DNA of 64,000 nt from Blastobasis lacticolella (GCA_905147135.1 LR990054.1:17211001-17275000); one strand, 5' to 3'. Shown: positions 10,448 to 21,372, numbered from the stretch's first letter. Numbers and translations are program-made. Notes: generated by a model not told the origin, from the sequence alone.

Positions 10448-10879
10448 AGCTACTTCCAGATGTCATCTGGTAATATGGAGCACAGGCAGTAGCCTAACCA
10501 GAACCAGCCACTCATAACAAGGTAACTGTAAGAAAGAATCAATAAATATTTTTCATTTTCAAACTGTAACAGAACCTCAAGTCTCAATGGCCGTCGGTTA
10601 TGCAAGCTATCGTGATCTGCTCATTGATAGTATAATTTTTCGATTCTAAACCATCATTTCTCAATTTTGATTTTCGTCATGCACCATTCAATATTTTAAT
10701 GCATGATTTTTGAACCATACTTTGGGTATTGCTAATGTAATTTAAAAAATATTAAATTTTTCTGATCCAATCACATGATAGGATCTAAGCTTCAGGTTTT
10801 CTACATAGTAAAACTGGAGCTTGGGTTCTTTCCACAGCACAGCACACTGAATGATTTCTCAGTCACAGGCTTACAAATA
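10448..10879. other. No gene; possible decayed MITE
   Basis: AT-rich. Part of 10640-10760, read on the minus strand, resembles the right half of the small MITE relic at 18362-18482 (shared AAATTACATTAGCAAT). Nothing else is recognised. Confidence 0.4.
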
Positions 10880-11278
10880 TATATGTCGCAGCCATATGGT
10901 TAAATTAGCCGGTTAACTAAACGGCTAGCTTTTTGAGCAATTATTTAGTTGAAAATTTGCCAGTTTCATAAGATTTTAAAGTGATGTTGAAAGAATGATA
11001 TTGCCTCGAGATTACGCAGCTCTTCCACACATTGTTCCAATGCTAACCTACCCACAATAACTTCAAAGTATAATAATAGTTTGCATTAGGTTTCTATTCG
11101 GTTAGTTTAGGTTAGCATTATGACAATGAATGGAAGAGCTCCGTAAACTCGAGCCAATATCGTTTATTTGACTTTACTTTCAAAGTTCATGAATTTGGCC
11201 AATTTTTAATTAAATAACTGCTTAAATAGCTAGCCGTTTAATTAACCGGCTAATTTAACCATTTGGCTGCGACATATA
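10880..11278. mobile_element. 0.4-kb palindromic MITE, copy 1
   Basis: The ends TATATGTCGCAGCC and GGCTGCGACATATA are the outer parts of inverted repeats that extend about 170 bp on each side. The repeats include TTAAATTAGCCGGTTAA and GAGCTCTTCC/GGAAGAGCTC-like blocks, so nearly the whole element folds into a hairpin. No frame. TA is the likely target, which would fit Tc1/mariner, but the target is ambiguous in this TA-rich context. Confidence 0.85.
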
Positions 11279-11500
11279 CATAGTATTAAACATAGTCGCT
11301 TCCCGTCGTCTGTTCCTAATGTTCCTATGTATGTGCCTATATACGCTTAGATCTTTTAAATTACGCAACAGATTCTAATGCCTTTTTCAACCATAAATAA
11401 AGTGATTCAAGAGGAACATTTATAAACACCAAAAAACTGTATGTAAGGGCAAAGTAGGTAAGATAGGTGTACGCGAGCGAAGTCGCGCCGGGTCCACTAG
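11279..11500 (+). mobile_element. Helitron-like element, 5' end lost
   Basis: The body matches copies at 52515, 57959 and 53616: ATAGTATTAAACATAGTCGC near the 5' side, a TTACGCAACAGATTCTAATG block, and a 3' end CGAAGTCGCGCCGGGTCCAC then TAG. CTAG at 11497-11500 is followed by T, the Helitron 3' configuration. It directly abuts the palindromic MITE, and the usual TC 5' end is missing. Confidence 0.7.
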
Positions 11501-11526
11501 TGTTTGATAAAGGAAATTAGACCCTA

Positions 11527-11853
11527 ATCCCCTTATTGTCATCATCATCATCATCTTGGCGTTAATGTCCCGGTTGTGCTCTCGCGCACGAGGGCCCGGG
11601 GTCCGCCTTGACCATGATCCAGGATTTGGCAGGTCAGGTAATTACTGTGGAGCGACTGCCGTCTGACCTCCATGACCCTGCTAACAAGGGAAACTGACCA
11701 GATTGGATCATGGTTACACATCCAGTCGCCTGAATGTGCAGGTTTCATCACGATGTTTTCACTCACCGTAAGAGCATCGGTTAGTGTTCAACTGATGTAC
11801 ATAACTCAGAAAACAGTCATTGGTACATAGCCGGAGCGGGATCCCCTTATTGT
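11527..11853 (-). mobile_element. SINE-1 copy, 13-bp target duplication
   Basis: The retroposon spans 11540-11840 in minus orientation, flanked by the perfect repeat ATCCCCTTATTGT (11527-11539 and 11841-11853). The 3' tail is (CAT)4 on the plus strand, that is (ATG)n/(GAT)n on the element strand. The 5' tRNA-like head is missing, so the copy is 5'-truncated, as expected of target-primed reverse transcription. Confidence 0.92.
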
Positions 11854-11863
11854 AAGTACCTCC

Positions 11864-12151
11864 ACCTTACAGAATATCGCAGCTAAATAATACTCTTTTA
11901 AATAGTATTGTGTTTCTGCCGGTGAGTAAGGTTTCCAGTGCTCCATGGGGTGGGGATTTGGGGAACCGTGGCTTTGGCAGTGGAGTGGCATTTGCTTTTT
12001 GCTGCCAGAGCAACGTGTTATAGAGGTGGGCAACGCATTAGCGATACTCTTGGTGTTGCTAATGTCTATAGGCAGTGGTGACCACTTTCTATCAGGTGGC
12101 CCGCTTGCCTGTTTGCCTACCGTAACACATAAAAAAAAAATAAAAAAAAAA
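11864..12151 (+). mobile_element. LINE 3' tail, family LA
   Basis: It begins CCTTACAGAATATCGCAGC, includes AACGTGTTATAGAGGTGGGC and GGCAGTGGTGACCACTTTCT, and ends in GTAACACATAAAAAAAAAA. The same sequence appears at 32782-33061 and, with an insertion, at 57308-57677. It is a 3' untranslated end with an A tail. The parental clade cannot be told from this part. Confidence 0.75.
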
Positions 12152-13090
12152 TGTTTAATACAGAATGGCGTATTGGGCTATGGAAACCCATTAGATGGAC
12201 CTTTACCAGTCACGTGCCATCCGCCCAGATGGTAGATTAGCCTTTGTACAGCAATTGAATTGAAAAAGTTAATTAATCTGTTCCTCTGCTGGCGGAGAAT
12301 TGAATTATTCAGTTTCCGTTGTTTAGACTCGATTCAATTGGATGGAAATTGTAATGGTTTGAGAGCAGGAATTAAACCTAACGAACTACAGTGTATTTAA
12401 TTAATAAACTTTATTGCACGTAAAATATAATTGGTGGACTTAAAACCATTAGGGCTTTACTGTTGATGCATTGTTGTCTATTCTGTTGTGTTGTAGTAAT
12501 TTTAAACTCTACGCTACGATTAAGCATAAAGTGCAATTTTAAAGAAGTGAGTTGTCTGAAAGCTGTGGTACAGAAGACAGGACATCAACCCACCCACCAT
12601 AAGAATAAAATGAGCTAGGATCACAGAAGACGGAGACGAATCAAAGTCTAATAGGGTGGTGCTGCCATCTGTATCTACTATATGAAACACTTTTCCGAGT
12701 TTCATATGAGTTTCTTTATTTAATTTACGCATAGATATGTATATCTACACCACATCCATGGTTATCCAGTACAATTTTACTACACCTAATCTCCAGTGTC
12801 TACGCTCAGTAATTGGAGATTGCTGTGTAGACAACCCAACCGACAGAAAAACGTAGGAAAACTCTCGGCAAAGTATACTAGGTACACCAATATTACGTAA
12901 ACAACTGAACCCTATTTAATGAAATATGTGTTTATAACCTAGTATAAAACAAGGTTACTCGACCACAGTTTGCGTTATGACACTAGCCTTCAAGTCACAA
13001 GTGTTTTGTATAGTTTAAGAGTTAGGGCCTATGTATGGAGCAAGCCTTATTGAATAAAGAATATTTATTTATACATAACTAACAGCCATC
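12152..13090. other. No gene recognised
   Basis: AT-rich spacer. AATAAACTTTATTGCACG near 12404 resembles the minus-strand 3' end of a LINE. Nothing else is supported. Confidence 0.45.
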
Positions 13091-13176
13091 TCGATTAAAC
13101 TGGCTTCCAAATAAAGTATTCCGCATCGAAATCTGCCAATTCGTTCGGGAACTACGGTGCCACAGACAGAAACATA

Positions 13177-13566
13177 TATATGTCGCAGCCGGATGGTTAA
13201 ATTAGCCGGTTAATTAAATGGCTAGCTTTTTAAGCAATTATTTAATTGAATATTTGCCAAATTCACGAACTTTGAAAGTTACGTCTAACGAACGATATTG
13301 CCCCGAGTTTACGGAGCTCCTCCATGCATTGTCACAACATTAAACTAACCCAACCGAATTAAAACCTTATGAAAACTATTATTATTGTTTGAGATTATTG
13401 TGATTAAGTTAGCATTGGGACAATATTTGGAGGAGCTCCGTAAACTCGGGTCAATTTCTTTCTTTAAACATATCTTTGAAAATTCTTGAAATTGGCAAAT
13501 TTTCAATTAAATAATAGCATAAGAAGCTAGCTACTGGCTAATTTAACCATCCGGCTGCGACATATA
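13177..13566. mobile_element. 0.4-kb palindromic MITE, copy 2
   Basis: It has the same termini (TATATGTCGCAGCCGGATGG on the left, GGCTGCGACATATA on the right) and the same long-hairpin design as 10880-11278, with diverged internal sequence. Inserted within duplication copy A. Confidence 0.87.
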
Positions 13567-13605
13567 CACAAAGTGTGGCACTTTGTGTATATGTCGCAGC
13601 CGGAT
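13549..13605. repeat. 27-bp hairpin at the MITE right end
   Basis: The last 18 bp of the MITE plus 9 bp of flank (ACACAAAGTG region, 13549-13575) are followed by TGG and then the exact complement (13579-13605). The result is a snap-back copy of the MITE end together with its host flank. Confidence 0.9.
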
Positions 13606-13927
13606 CATCAGACATGAAACTTATTTCGTCGGAGGATGTAAAGAAACTGCATCAAAATAATTTCGACAGCTACGATGCCACAGACAGAAACAAACAGAGC
13701 CACAGAGCTACAGATACACACATCAAACTTAAACACCCCTCCTCCTTCGACGGGGTCTAAAAAGAAACCGCACCCGACACATTCGCACTCCCATAACCGG
13801 TTCGAACCAGACACCGCCAGTATGCGAATACATTACACGTGTCTACAAAGTGCATGTGAGCCAATAATCCCATTCAAGTGGTAGCCCACGATCCGCGATT
13901 AACGCGCTATTGACCGCTGTATCATCT

Positions 13928-13979
13928 GACTACTAGTCCACTGCTGGACGTAGGCCGCCCCCAATGAGGCCTAAGGACA
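13928..13979 (-). repeat. RTE-like 3' fragment
   Basis: The sequence around TCCACTGCTGGACGTAGGCC matches the C-terminal end of RTE-type proteins on the minus strand and resembles 14485-14560. Confidence 0.55.
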
Positions 13980-14002
13980 CAAAGCTAAGAACCATCACGG
14001 TT

Positions 14003-14300
14003 CAACTGGCTTTCAAATAAAGTAATCCGCATTGAAACCAGCCCATTCGTTCGGGAACTACAATGCGACAGACACACACAAGTCGTACACAGTGCCACAG
14101 ATACACCAGCCCTCTTCTTTCCTCGGCGGCTACAAAGAAACCGCACCCGATACATTCGCACTCCCATAACCGGTTCGAGCCAGACACCGCCAGTCTGTGA
14201 ATACATTACACGTGTCTACAAAGTGCATGTGAGCCAATAATCCCATTCGAGTGGTAAAGCCGACGATCCGCGCTTAACGCGCTATCGACCGCTGGATTAG
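14003..14300 (+). repeat. Local duplication, copy B
   Basis: Uninterrupted counterpart of 13095-13915, starting CAACTGGCTTTCAAATAAAG and ending in the GCTTAACGCGCTAT block. Copies A and B lie about 0.9 kb apart in direct orientation. Confidence 0.85.
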
Positions 14301-14484
14301 CTAGACGGCCACGAGGCTCGCTGAGGCCAGTGTGTGCTTGCGGAAATGTATTCGTCTTTTCAATCGCTTTAAGCGATAAGGCTGGCTGTTGTTTTCTCTG
14401 TTGCTATTGATATGTATCGACTGTGACCTGTATTTGTGCAATGAAGTGTTAATTCATTCATGTCACAGCGTACATATTTCGTTC

Positions 14485-14637
14485 ATTATCATCATCAGCC
14501 TGTACTAGTCCACTGCAGCTGGACATAGGCCGCCCTCAATGAGCGCCAATGCACGCTGTCCTTGGCTTGCCGCTTCCAGTATCCACCCGCAGCCTTTGGC
14601 AAATGGTCACTCCATCTGGTCGGGAGGCCATACTCCG
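14485..14637 (-). pseudogene. RTE-like LINE C-terminal fragment (second family)
   Basis: On the minus strand it reads WSDHLPKAAGGYWKRQAKDS then HWRSLRAAYVQLQWTSTG and a stop, followed by a GAT-type tail (CATCATC on the plus strand). The W..L..AY.Q.W pattern is the C-terminus of RTE-type proteins. It differs clearly from the RTE at 8.7 kb, so it is another family or an old copy. Confidence 0.75.
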
Positions 14638-14639
14638 TT

Positions 14640-16374
14640 CTTTTGATTTAAGTACGCGCTAAATATCAGCCCAATCTTTAAAGGAAAATAATCTTTGTCA
14701 GTTAATATTTTAGATATTATATACTATATCAGAGGTTATTCCCAGAAACGACAATCGACATGCAGGGCAAAGAGATATTAGTCCTGTTCAACAAAAAGAA
14801 AATAAAATAGAAAGTCACACTTCGGCCTTGAAAATGTTATGAAACAGAATATGACCCTGCTTACATCTCATTTACACCAATAGAAATTTACAAGAACGGT
14901 AGATAGAACCGTTCTTGTAAACTTGTACCAGCCTGTAACTGTATTCCAAATTCGAACGTAGCAAAACCCGTCACCGTAATACAATCTTTTTGGATGCCTA
15001 CGTTTGGGCTCCTATTGCTACTCCGATAGCCGTTGGGAACAAACGACCATTTCCATTCCGCCATCGGGTCCAATTCGGCTCGATCGAATTTGTCGCGAAG
15101 CCCTACGCATACAGACGTGTGCTGAATCGCTACCGCTTAGAATCGGGCCCCGAAGAAATGTCGAGGGAATAGCTTATGCCTTTTTTCTTGGCTGGCGATT
15201 TTTTTCCTAATTGAGTGGGTGCTGGGCTCGGGCTGGAAGAAACTACGCGTAAAACGTTATTTTCGTGTAAGGAATTTTCTTGGAAAACTTTACCTACTGC
15301 TTTATAAATGAGCAACGCAGACTGGGTTTGAAGTATTGCCCTGGAGTGATCTAACCAACGGAGACTGAATCAGTACGTTTTTCTTACACATACTGTCACC
15401 GATTTACGGCGATTATCGGCGGATAATGCAAATGGCCGATGCCAAATGTCACTGAATGCTATTGGCTGACGCGCGGTTGACGCAAAAGTCTAAGCTGCGT
15501 GGGATGATTCCTACCTACGGGCGAAAAAGTGCTTCACGTGTACTAAAAATGGCATTATTTATTAATTAGCTTTCTCCACTAGTTAAATTACTTCGTGCTT
15601 AAAGTTAAGAAAAAATTTCTTTTTAAAGGTAAATATTTCGGTAATGGATCAATTTTTATAACGGCAGTAACATCATCCCACGCATTGGAGTAGATGAGAA
15701 AAAATTCGCCCCCGCTGGACGTACCCTATACCTACACTTAAAACTTTTAAAGATTTATTTTATAACCGTACCAATAAAAGACATCATTCACGTTTCATTC
15801 ACTTTAAAAAAATAAAAATATGCCAGCCAGAATAAAATCATATTATTTTCCGATAGAGCGAACAATTCCAACATTTTTTACTACGACACCAAAGGGTGGA
15901 AAATGCCGAGAGATGCGAAATGAGAACTTTCATTTTAAGAACCTCGTTTCAGCACTTCAAAAAGTTTTAAGTTTATCTTAGTACTTCTTTCTAGAACAAA
16001 ACAACGCCGCAACCGGCCAGTATCGGTAACAAGCGAAGGCACCGCAATCATGCCGACTCCTTATCTCAAATCTCCAGCCTCGCAGTGAATTTAGAGCCAA
16101 CTGGGGCATCAATTCTATGCAATCTATCGCATTGTTGGACTTTGCTGGACTTGCAGCCAACTTCGTCTGGAGATTGGGGACAGTACGGTCGGCTAATTCA
16201 TTTACTCAGCTATCCGGAGCTGGCTAGGACATACTGTATGCATGTTGGTCCGGGTGCAGCTAGGGCTATAGCAGTTTTCCCTAGGGGCAGTACAAGCTTT
16301 TTAATACGACTGTGGAGATTATTTCTAAGGACATATGTGAGACTGTTTTGAACAATTTGATCACGCTTTTATGA
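14640..16374. other. No gene recognised; one hairpin at 14887-14921
   Basis: Frames of about 60-88 codons exist, but none has recognisable domains. A perfect 14-bp hairpin (TTTACAAGAACGGT, 7-nt loop) lies at 14887-14921. No repeat shared with the rest of the window. Confidence 0.5.
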
Positions 16375-16712
16375 TTAACGAAAGGTATCTGAACCGTAAG
16401 CGAGAGGTGCCGGGTTCGAATACCTCTGCGGCTATATATCAATAACTCTTTTCTGAGTTATGTACATTAGTTGAATGCGAACCGTTGCTCTTACGGTGAG
16501 GGAAAACATCGTGATGAAACCTGCACATTTAGGCGACTGAATGTGTAACCATGATCTAATCTGGTCAGGTTCCCCTGGTAGAAGGGTCTCGAGAGGTCAA
16601 ATGGCAGTCGCTCCACTATAATTATCTGATCTGCCAAATCCTAGATCATGGTCAAGGCGGACCCCGGGCCGAGGCGCGAGAGCACAACCGGGACATTAGC
16701 GCCAAGATGATT
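16375..16712 (+). mobile_element. SINE-1 copy with partial tRNA-like head
   Basis: AAGGTATCTGAACCGTAAGC and B-box-like GGGTTCGAATACC (near 16412) form the tRNA-like head. Then come the conserved TTCTGAGTTATGTACATTAG block, ACATCGTGATGAAACCTGCA and the 3' AGCGCCAAGATGATT. The A box is damaged at the 5' end. Confidence 0.85.
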
Positions 16713-17020
16713 ATTTTTTATTTTTAACGCAAAACTATAACGTCGCGTATGTTTGAGATTCTTGTGTGATTATCTATTGGTTTGTTCATGAAGAGACCGA
16801 CTGTTAACGAATTTTACAAGCTTTTGTTTAACTTCACTTCTATGTATGTCCTGGAATTTTCCAAGCCTAATTCGACCCACTTCCCGCGTCCTGTAATTTG
16901 GTATACCTAGGCAACTTGGATGACAATGCATTGGATGGCTGCTGGTCTGATGATGAAGTCGGAAGGTGGTCATAGGAACTAATGTCAACAAGATAACCTC
17001 ATCGTGTTTGGGCTCTTTAC

Positions 17021-17105
17021 TATCATCATCGTCATCACAGTCCATAATAGTCCACTGCAGGACTTTGCCATAATCTCCACGATTGGCCGGCGGGTTGGAG
17101 ATCAC
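17021..17105 (-). repeat. Repeat B, 3' fragment
   Basis: Contains the CATCATCGTCATCACAG tail, AGTCCACTGCAGGACTT and GGCGGGTTGGAGATC, all shared with the seven other repeat B copies. Only the 3' third remains. Confidence 0.75.
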
Positions 17106-17477
17106 TCACTCATTACTATAACTCCATGATATTCAATCAAAATCTGCGCGATAGAAGCTTGTTATCAAAAAATGTTTTTCATTTTAAAACTTATTTAAGT
17201 GAAAGCTGGTTTAATCGATTTCTAGATTTATATCCCTATCTGGTTGAATCTGTAACAATACTGAATTAAACATTTTATTGGGTTCGTTTATTACGACCAT
17301 TATAACTTTATGAAATGGCCATGGGTAATTCACTGGAAGGGATGATGTAAATTCAGATGGAATCCACTTACAAATTACAAATAGCGATTAAGAAGAGCTT
17401 TAATTATGCCTTTAATTATGGGTATCAATTTAACGATTGGTGTAAACGACGCAGTATAATTGTAAAATAAGTTAAGT

Positions 17478-17570
17478 TAAGACGCAGCGTGGGTAGGCCT
17501 CCCGCAAGGTGGACCGATGTCCTGGTAAAGATCGCAAGTACCAGTTGGATGCGAAAGGCAGAGGACAAGA
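17478..17570 (+). pseudogene. RTE family-1 C-terminal fragment
   Basis: Matches 10277-10360: GACGCAGCGTGGGTAGGCCT, GCAAGGTGGACCGA, then GCAAGTACCAGTTGGATGCG. It encodes the RRSVGRPP...RWTD part of the C-terminal domain and is broken on both sides. Confidence 0.8.
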
Positions 17571-17691
17571 GGGCGATACTCGCGCAGTGACAACTCAAAT
17601 TCGATATTTTCTCTAGCCACAAAACTGTATTAAAACGTTCTTTATGTAGTTATACGCAATAAAGAGATTACATACATACATAAAACGTCAC

Positions 17692-17772
17692 TGAATTGAT
17701 CTTCAACAATATACGACTGTCGAAGATAGTTAAGAAAATACTTTTTGGCTGCAATAGACATTTGAATTTGGA
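17692..17772 (+). repeat. Dispersed repeat pair with 32243-32318
   Basis: Shares ACAATATACGACTGTCGAA and CTGCAATAGACATTT with 32243-32318. The second copy forms an inverted repeat TTCGACA...TGTCGAA. Nature unknown. Confidence 0.65.
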
Positions 17773-18234
17773 AGATTATTAATGGAGATGTCAGGCTAAA
17801 AAAAATTTCGAATTCGAGGCAAGACAGTGGGCGTTTTTCGTTGGTATGTTGAATAAAATAAGTTATGTCTTACCAGTCCTTAACTTCACTACATTATTGA
17901 ATAAGTATTCACAAAGAAGCAAAGAATTGCTCGCGAATGTTCGCATTCTGGAATAGAATTACAACTTCTAGAATTACAGCTTACAACTTTAAAAGAAATG
18001 ACAATGACTGAACTAGGGGTAGATTATACTAGACTAAGTTTTATCAGATGTTAGAACTCTGTCAAGGTTGAGGAGTCCGCCTAGATGAGTACCACCGCCT
18101 TATCTATATCTGCCGCCAAATAACAATGCTTGCATTGTCGTATTTCGGGTTAAAGGATAAGGTAGCCAATGCAAGTACAGGCATGAGGCATTTCATCTTA
18201 GTCTTCACAGCGACAAAGCACGTGCTGTTCAGCA
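17773..18234. other. No gene recognised
   Basis: AT-rich spacer without coding or shared-repeat signal. Confidence 0.4.
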
Positions 18235-18342
18235 TTTTTGTTGCCTGCAACCTGTATGAATCGTAGATGTAATGGGCGACAATTACCGCTTACCATCAGG
18301 TGGACTGTCTGATTGTTTGTCACTGCGTTGCATAAAGATTGT
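18235..18342 (+). repeat. LINE 3'-tail-like fragment
   Basis: TTACCGCTTACCATCAGGTG and a TGTTTGTCAC block match the lepidopteran LINE 3' ends seen as family LB. The same sub-family appears reversed at 20385-20462 and 39597-39665. Confidence 0.55.
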
Positions 18343-18361
18343 AGTTCTACGATACGATGTC

Positions 18362-18482
18362 AGGGGCTCTATTTTTGAACAGCTCGCTTCGAATCGAACG
18401 GTTTTTAATTTTGATTTTTTGCATGAATAATTCAATTTTTAAATTACATTAGCAATGCCGAAATCGTACTATTCAAAAATAG
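18362..18482. mobile_element. Small MITE relic
   Basis: The ends CTATTTTTGAACAG and ACTATTCAAAAATAG are inverted, and the left end GGGGCTCTATTTTTGAAC resembles the GGGGCCC-ended MITEs at 44155 and 42.0 kb. Non-coding. Confidence 0.6.
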
Positions 18483-19726
18483 GTAAAATCATCGTAATAT
18501 ATCAAAATATAAATGTTTCAAGCCGAAAATGAAAATGAAAATACGATTGATTTGAGGCGAGCGATTCAAAAATACGCCGCCAGGTTACCATCAACTCCAC
18601 TGCAATCCTTAATCACAGAAACCGCTTATTTGACTTGCATGCTTCACCTCCAATTTCCAATCGGGCAACTATTTCGCCGAGCTAAAATCGACTAACGAGA
18701 CCGAAGTTGTCCGAACCACAATTTCCGGGCCGTTCGTGTTTTCCGAACATGCCCGAAGCTGTTTGATTAAGGACCGAGACATCGCGGAGACGCGGCGAGT
18801 GGTTTCCATTGAATAGCTTATTTACATTCTGTTGGAATGTTGACTAATTGGATATGGCTCTAAGTGCAGACTACATAGAGTCTATAATTGAAATGAAATT
18901 GTTTGAAGTTACAATTTAAGCGCTGTATTTGTATTTATGCAGTGACATGCCGCATCAATCTATGGACAGGGTACCTACCGTCAAATAACTGTAAGGATAT
19001 TGATATTAAGTAACAGGTTTTTTAAGAAACTATTTGATAAACGAATAATTGTGGTGAATTTCGAAAGAAAGGCTGTTTCGGCCTTAACATCTGTGAGATG
19101 TTGATTTCTTAGCATATTGCTCTCGATGAATAGGTCTTCTCATGTAGTTGTGGCCTGACATTTCCTGGTCTTCTGTAGCCGGTCTCTTGAAATCTCTCTC
19201 TTGAAAAGATAGTCTTACTGTTCTATTTTTCGTGATTGAACGCATGGTTGCCGGGCGTCTTCTTCCGCGAAACGTCACATGACGTTGCTCATTCAGCCCC
19301 CCTCACCGCGCATGCGATATACCATTAAGTTGCCGACCTATAGCAGTTCTACGCTGACTTCTTTTTGTATGATGGTTTATACTTCGTGTACATTTTTCAG
19401 GTGATAGAGACATGATATTGCACTAAATACTCTGACTAATCCAATAAATTGTTTATAATAACAGCACGATTTGAAACAAAAGCGGAAAAAATATTGTTTT
19501 CCTAATTTAGAACTTTGTTGTTTCAAAATTCATAATTTATTTATTTTCATGCTATAACTTGTATAAATGAAATCTCTAGTGACGTTTATAATAAGCACTA
19601 AATCTTATTACTATATCTTTTTATACGAGCAATTTGTGTACGTATATATAACTCTGAGAGATATCGCAGTTTTTCTATGTGACCCGTTATTTTTGCATAT
19701 ATACCTACATAAAAATAAAAATAAAT
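18483..19726. other. No gene recognised
   Basis: No convincing coding frame and no repeat shared within the window, apart from AT-rich low complexity. Confidence 0.45.
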
Positions 19727-19937
19727 CTTGGCGTTTATGTCCCGGTTGTGCTCTCGCGCACAAGGGTCCGGAGTCCGCCTTGGCCATGATCCCGGAAATT
19801 GACAGCTCAGATAATTACAGTGTAGTGACTGCCACCACTCTTCCAGATTCCAGATCAGATCTTCCAGAGCCTGGTAGCTGATCGTATCATGGTTACACAT
19901 TCAGTCGCCTGAAATGCAGGTTTCATCACGATGCATT
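19727..19937 (-). mobile_element. SINE-1 copy, diverged
   Basis: CTTGGCGTTTATGTCCCGGT, TGTGCTCTCGCGCACAAGG, ATCATGGTTACACATTCAGT and TTTCATCACGATG lie in family order on the minus strand. The head is missing, and the middle is altered around 19840-19880. Confidence 0.8.
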
Positions 19938-20384
19938 TCGTTATTAGCATTCAATATACCAACATACATAAAGCTAAAAAGGAAGGACAATGTTTCGAGC
20001 CAACAACATCCCAGTTATTCATCAAACACCTCATTAACTTGTTAAAATAATCCCGAATAACAGCAAAGGCGTGCCGTCGCTAGATAAAATTTATCTTTTC
20101 TAATCTATCTTTTATCTTTATTCCAATTTAATTTCGTGTCGCACTCTTAATGACCGCGATTTACCGGGAGGATATTTAAAATTTCGCGCTTGTTTCTGTC
20201 TCTTTTTGGGACCCGCGTTCGTTGAAAAATATATGGGGTATGTTCTACCCCCGACGCTATAGAGTTGCGTCTGTCTGTGGCTACCCGAACGGATGGACCG
20301 ATTTCAATGCGGTTTTCTTTATTTTGAGTATTTCCCATAGACTCATATACCTATCTATTGAATAGTATTTTATTTTATTTTTTT

Positions 20385-20462
20385 AATCTACGCAGTGATA
20401 AACGAGCAGCTAGCCCACCTGATGGCAAGCGGTAACTGTCGCTAATAACATCTACGATTCAT
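20385..20462 (-). repeat. LINE 3'-tail-like fragment
   Basis: Reverse-orientation relative of 18235-18342 (GATAAACGAGCAGCTAGCCC, ACCTGATGGCAAGCGGTAAC). Confidence 0.5.
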
Positions 20463-20487
20463 GCATTTGGGTTGTTAGGATAATGAG

Positions 20488-20690
20488 GTTTATTTATGGA
20501 GTTGTATAATACTAATGTGTTTTATGATGTTGTTTCAGGTAAGTTGCTGTAGCAATTCCAATAAAGCCTGAGCGTTTGGTAAGATAATAAAAACGATAGT
20601 AAAATTTACATGATGTAAATTAAAAGTACTATTCCTACCAAAGATCAATCGATCTGACTTGAATATATTTTATCTACGGAAATCAAAATA
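20488..20690 (+). repeat. Dispersed repeat with acceptor-donor motif, copy 1
   Basis: Matches 60998-61190 in TTGTTTCAGGTAAGTTGCTG, the (C/T)CTGAGCGT...GGTAAGAT block and TGTAAATT(A/G)AAAGTACT. It contains CTAAT (20512-20516), then TTTCAG|GTAAGT with the junction at 20538/20539. No coding frame. Confidence 0.75.
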
Positions 20691-21045
20691 TAAGAAAACA
20701 AGTAAAGTAAGTAGTGCCGACAGTTGCATGGGAGGCATTTTAATTTAGTAATGTTTCCTTTGTCAATCATGTAAGTTTGTAAAAAAATTTTTTTTGTGTC
20801 GTGTTGTGATATGTGTAATAAGTGTCTTTCCTTTTCTTTTCTTTTTCAATATTAGTATATTGGATTTCTGTGATTTCATTACACATTACCTGTTTTGTTT
20901 GTCGATACAAAATATCCTACGGAACTCTCCGCCTTCCGAACCCGCTCCCCACCTCGCCACAAAAAACCCAACCTCGTTATGGAATAACAAGTTAAATAAA
21001 TTCATTTTGACGTCGCCGGCCGTCTTTTGTTTTGTTTTGACGTCC

Positions 21046-21372
21046 ACAACCGCGACGGAAACGGCTGGAAGTTGGAACAATGCTGGCGCCGACTCCGCGG
21101 GTGTCACTCGCAAACTGTGGGTAGTTGTAAATTTACCTTTGAAGGATACTTTACTTACTCGATAGATGGCGCTGAGCGTTAATTAGAACGCGCTTGTAAT
21201 GAAGTCATAACACAACCGCGACATAAACGGCTGGAAGTTGGAACAATGCTGGCGCCGACTCCACGGGTGATGCTCGCAAACTGTGGGTAGTTGTCAATTT
21301 ACCTGTTGAGGGATATTTTACCTTACTTACTCGATAGATGGCGCTGAGCGTTTATTAGAACGCGGTAGTGAT
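21046..21372 (+). repeat. Tandem duplication, two units of about 166 bp
   Basis: 21046-21211 and 21212-21372 share ACGGCTGGAAGTTGGAACAA, TGCTGGCGCCGACTCC and ACTCGATAGATGGCGCTGAG, with some substitutions and a small indel. The second unit follows the first directly. Confidence 0.9.

Larger units (their letters stand above)
13095..13915 (+). repeat. Local duplication, copy A, split by MITE
   Basis: The sequence from AACTGGCTTCCAAATAAAGT to TTAACGCGCTAT is repeated at 14003-14285 without interruption. Copy A is interrupted at about 13174-13605 by the MITE and hairpin and then by a second version of the GCCACAGACAGAAAC block. Identity is high over the CATTCGCACTCCCATAACCG and CATGTGAGCCAATAATCCCA parts. 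Confidence 0.85.

Noticed and set aside
14990..15210. Overlapping 60-68-codon frames on both strands near 15 kb
   Set aside because: No domain, no splice-site pattern worth trusting and no repeat support; within chance expectation.
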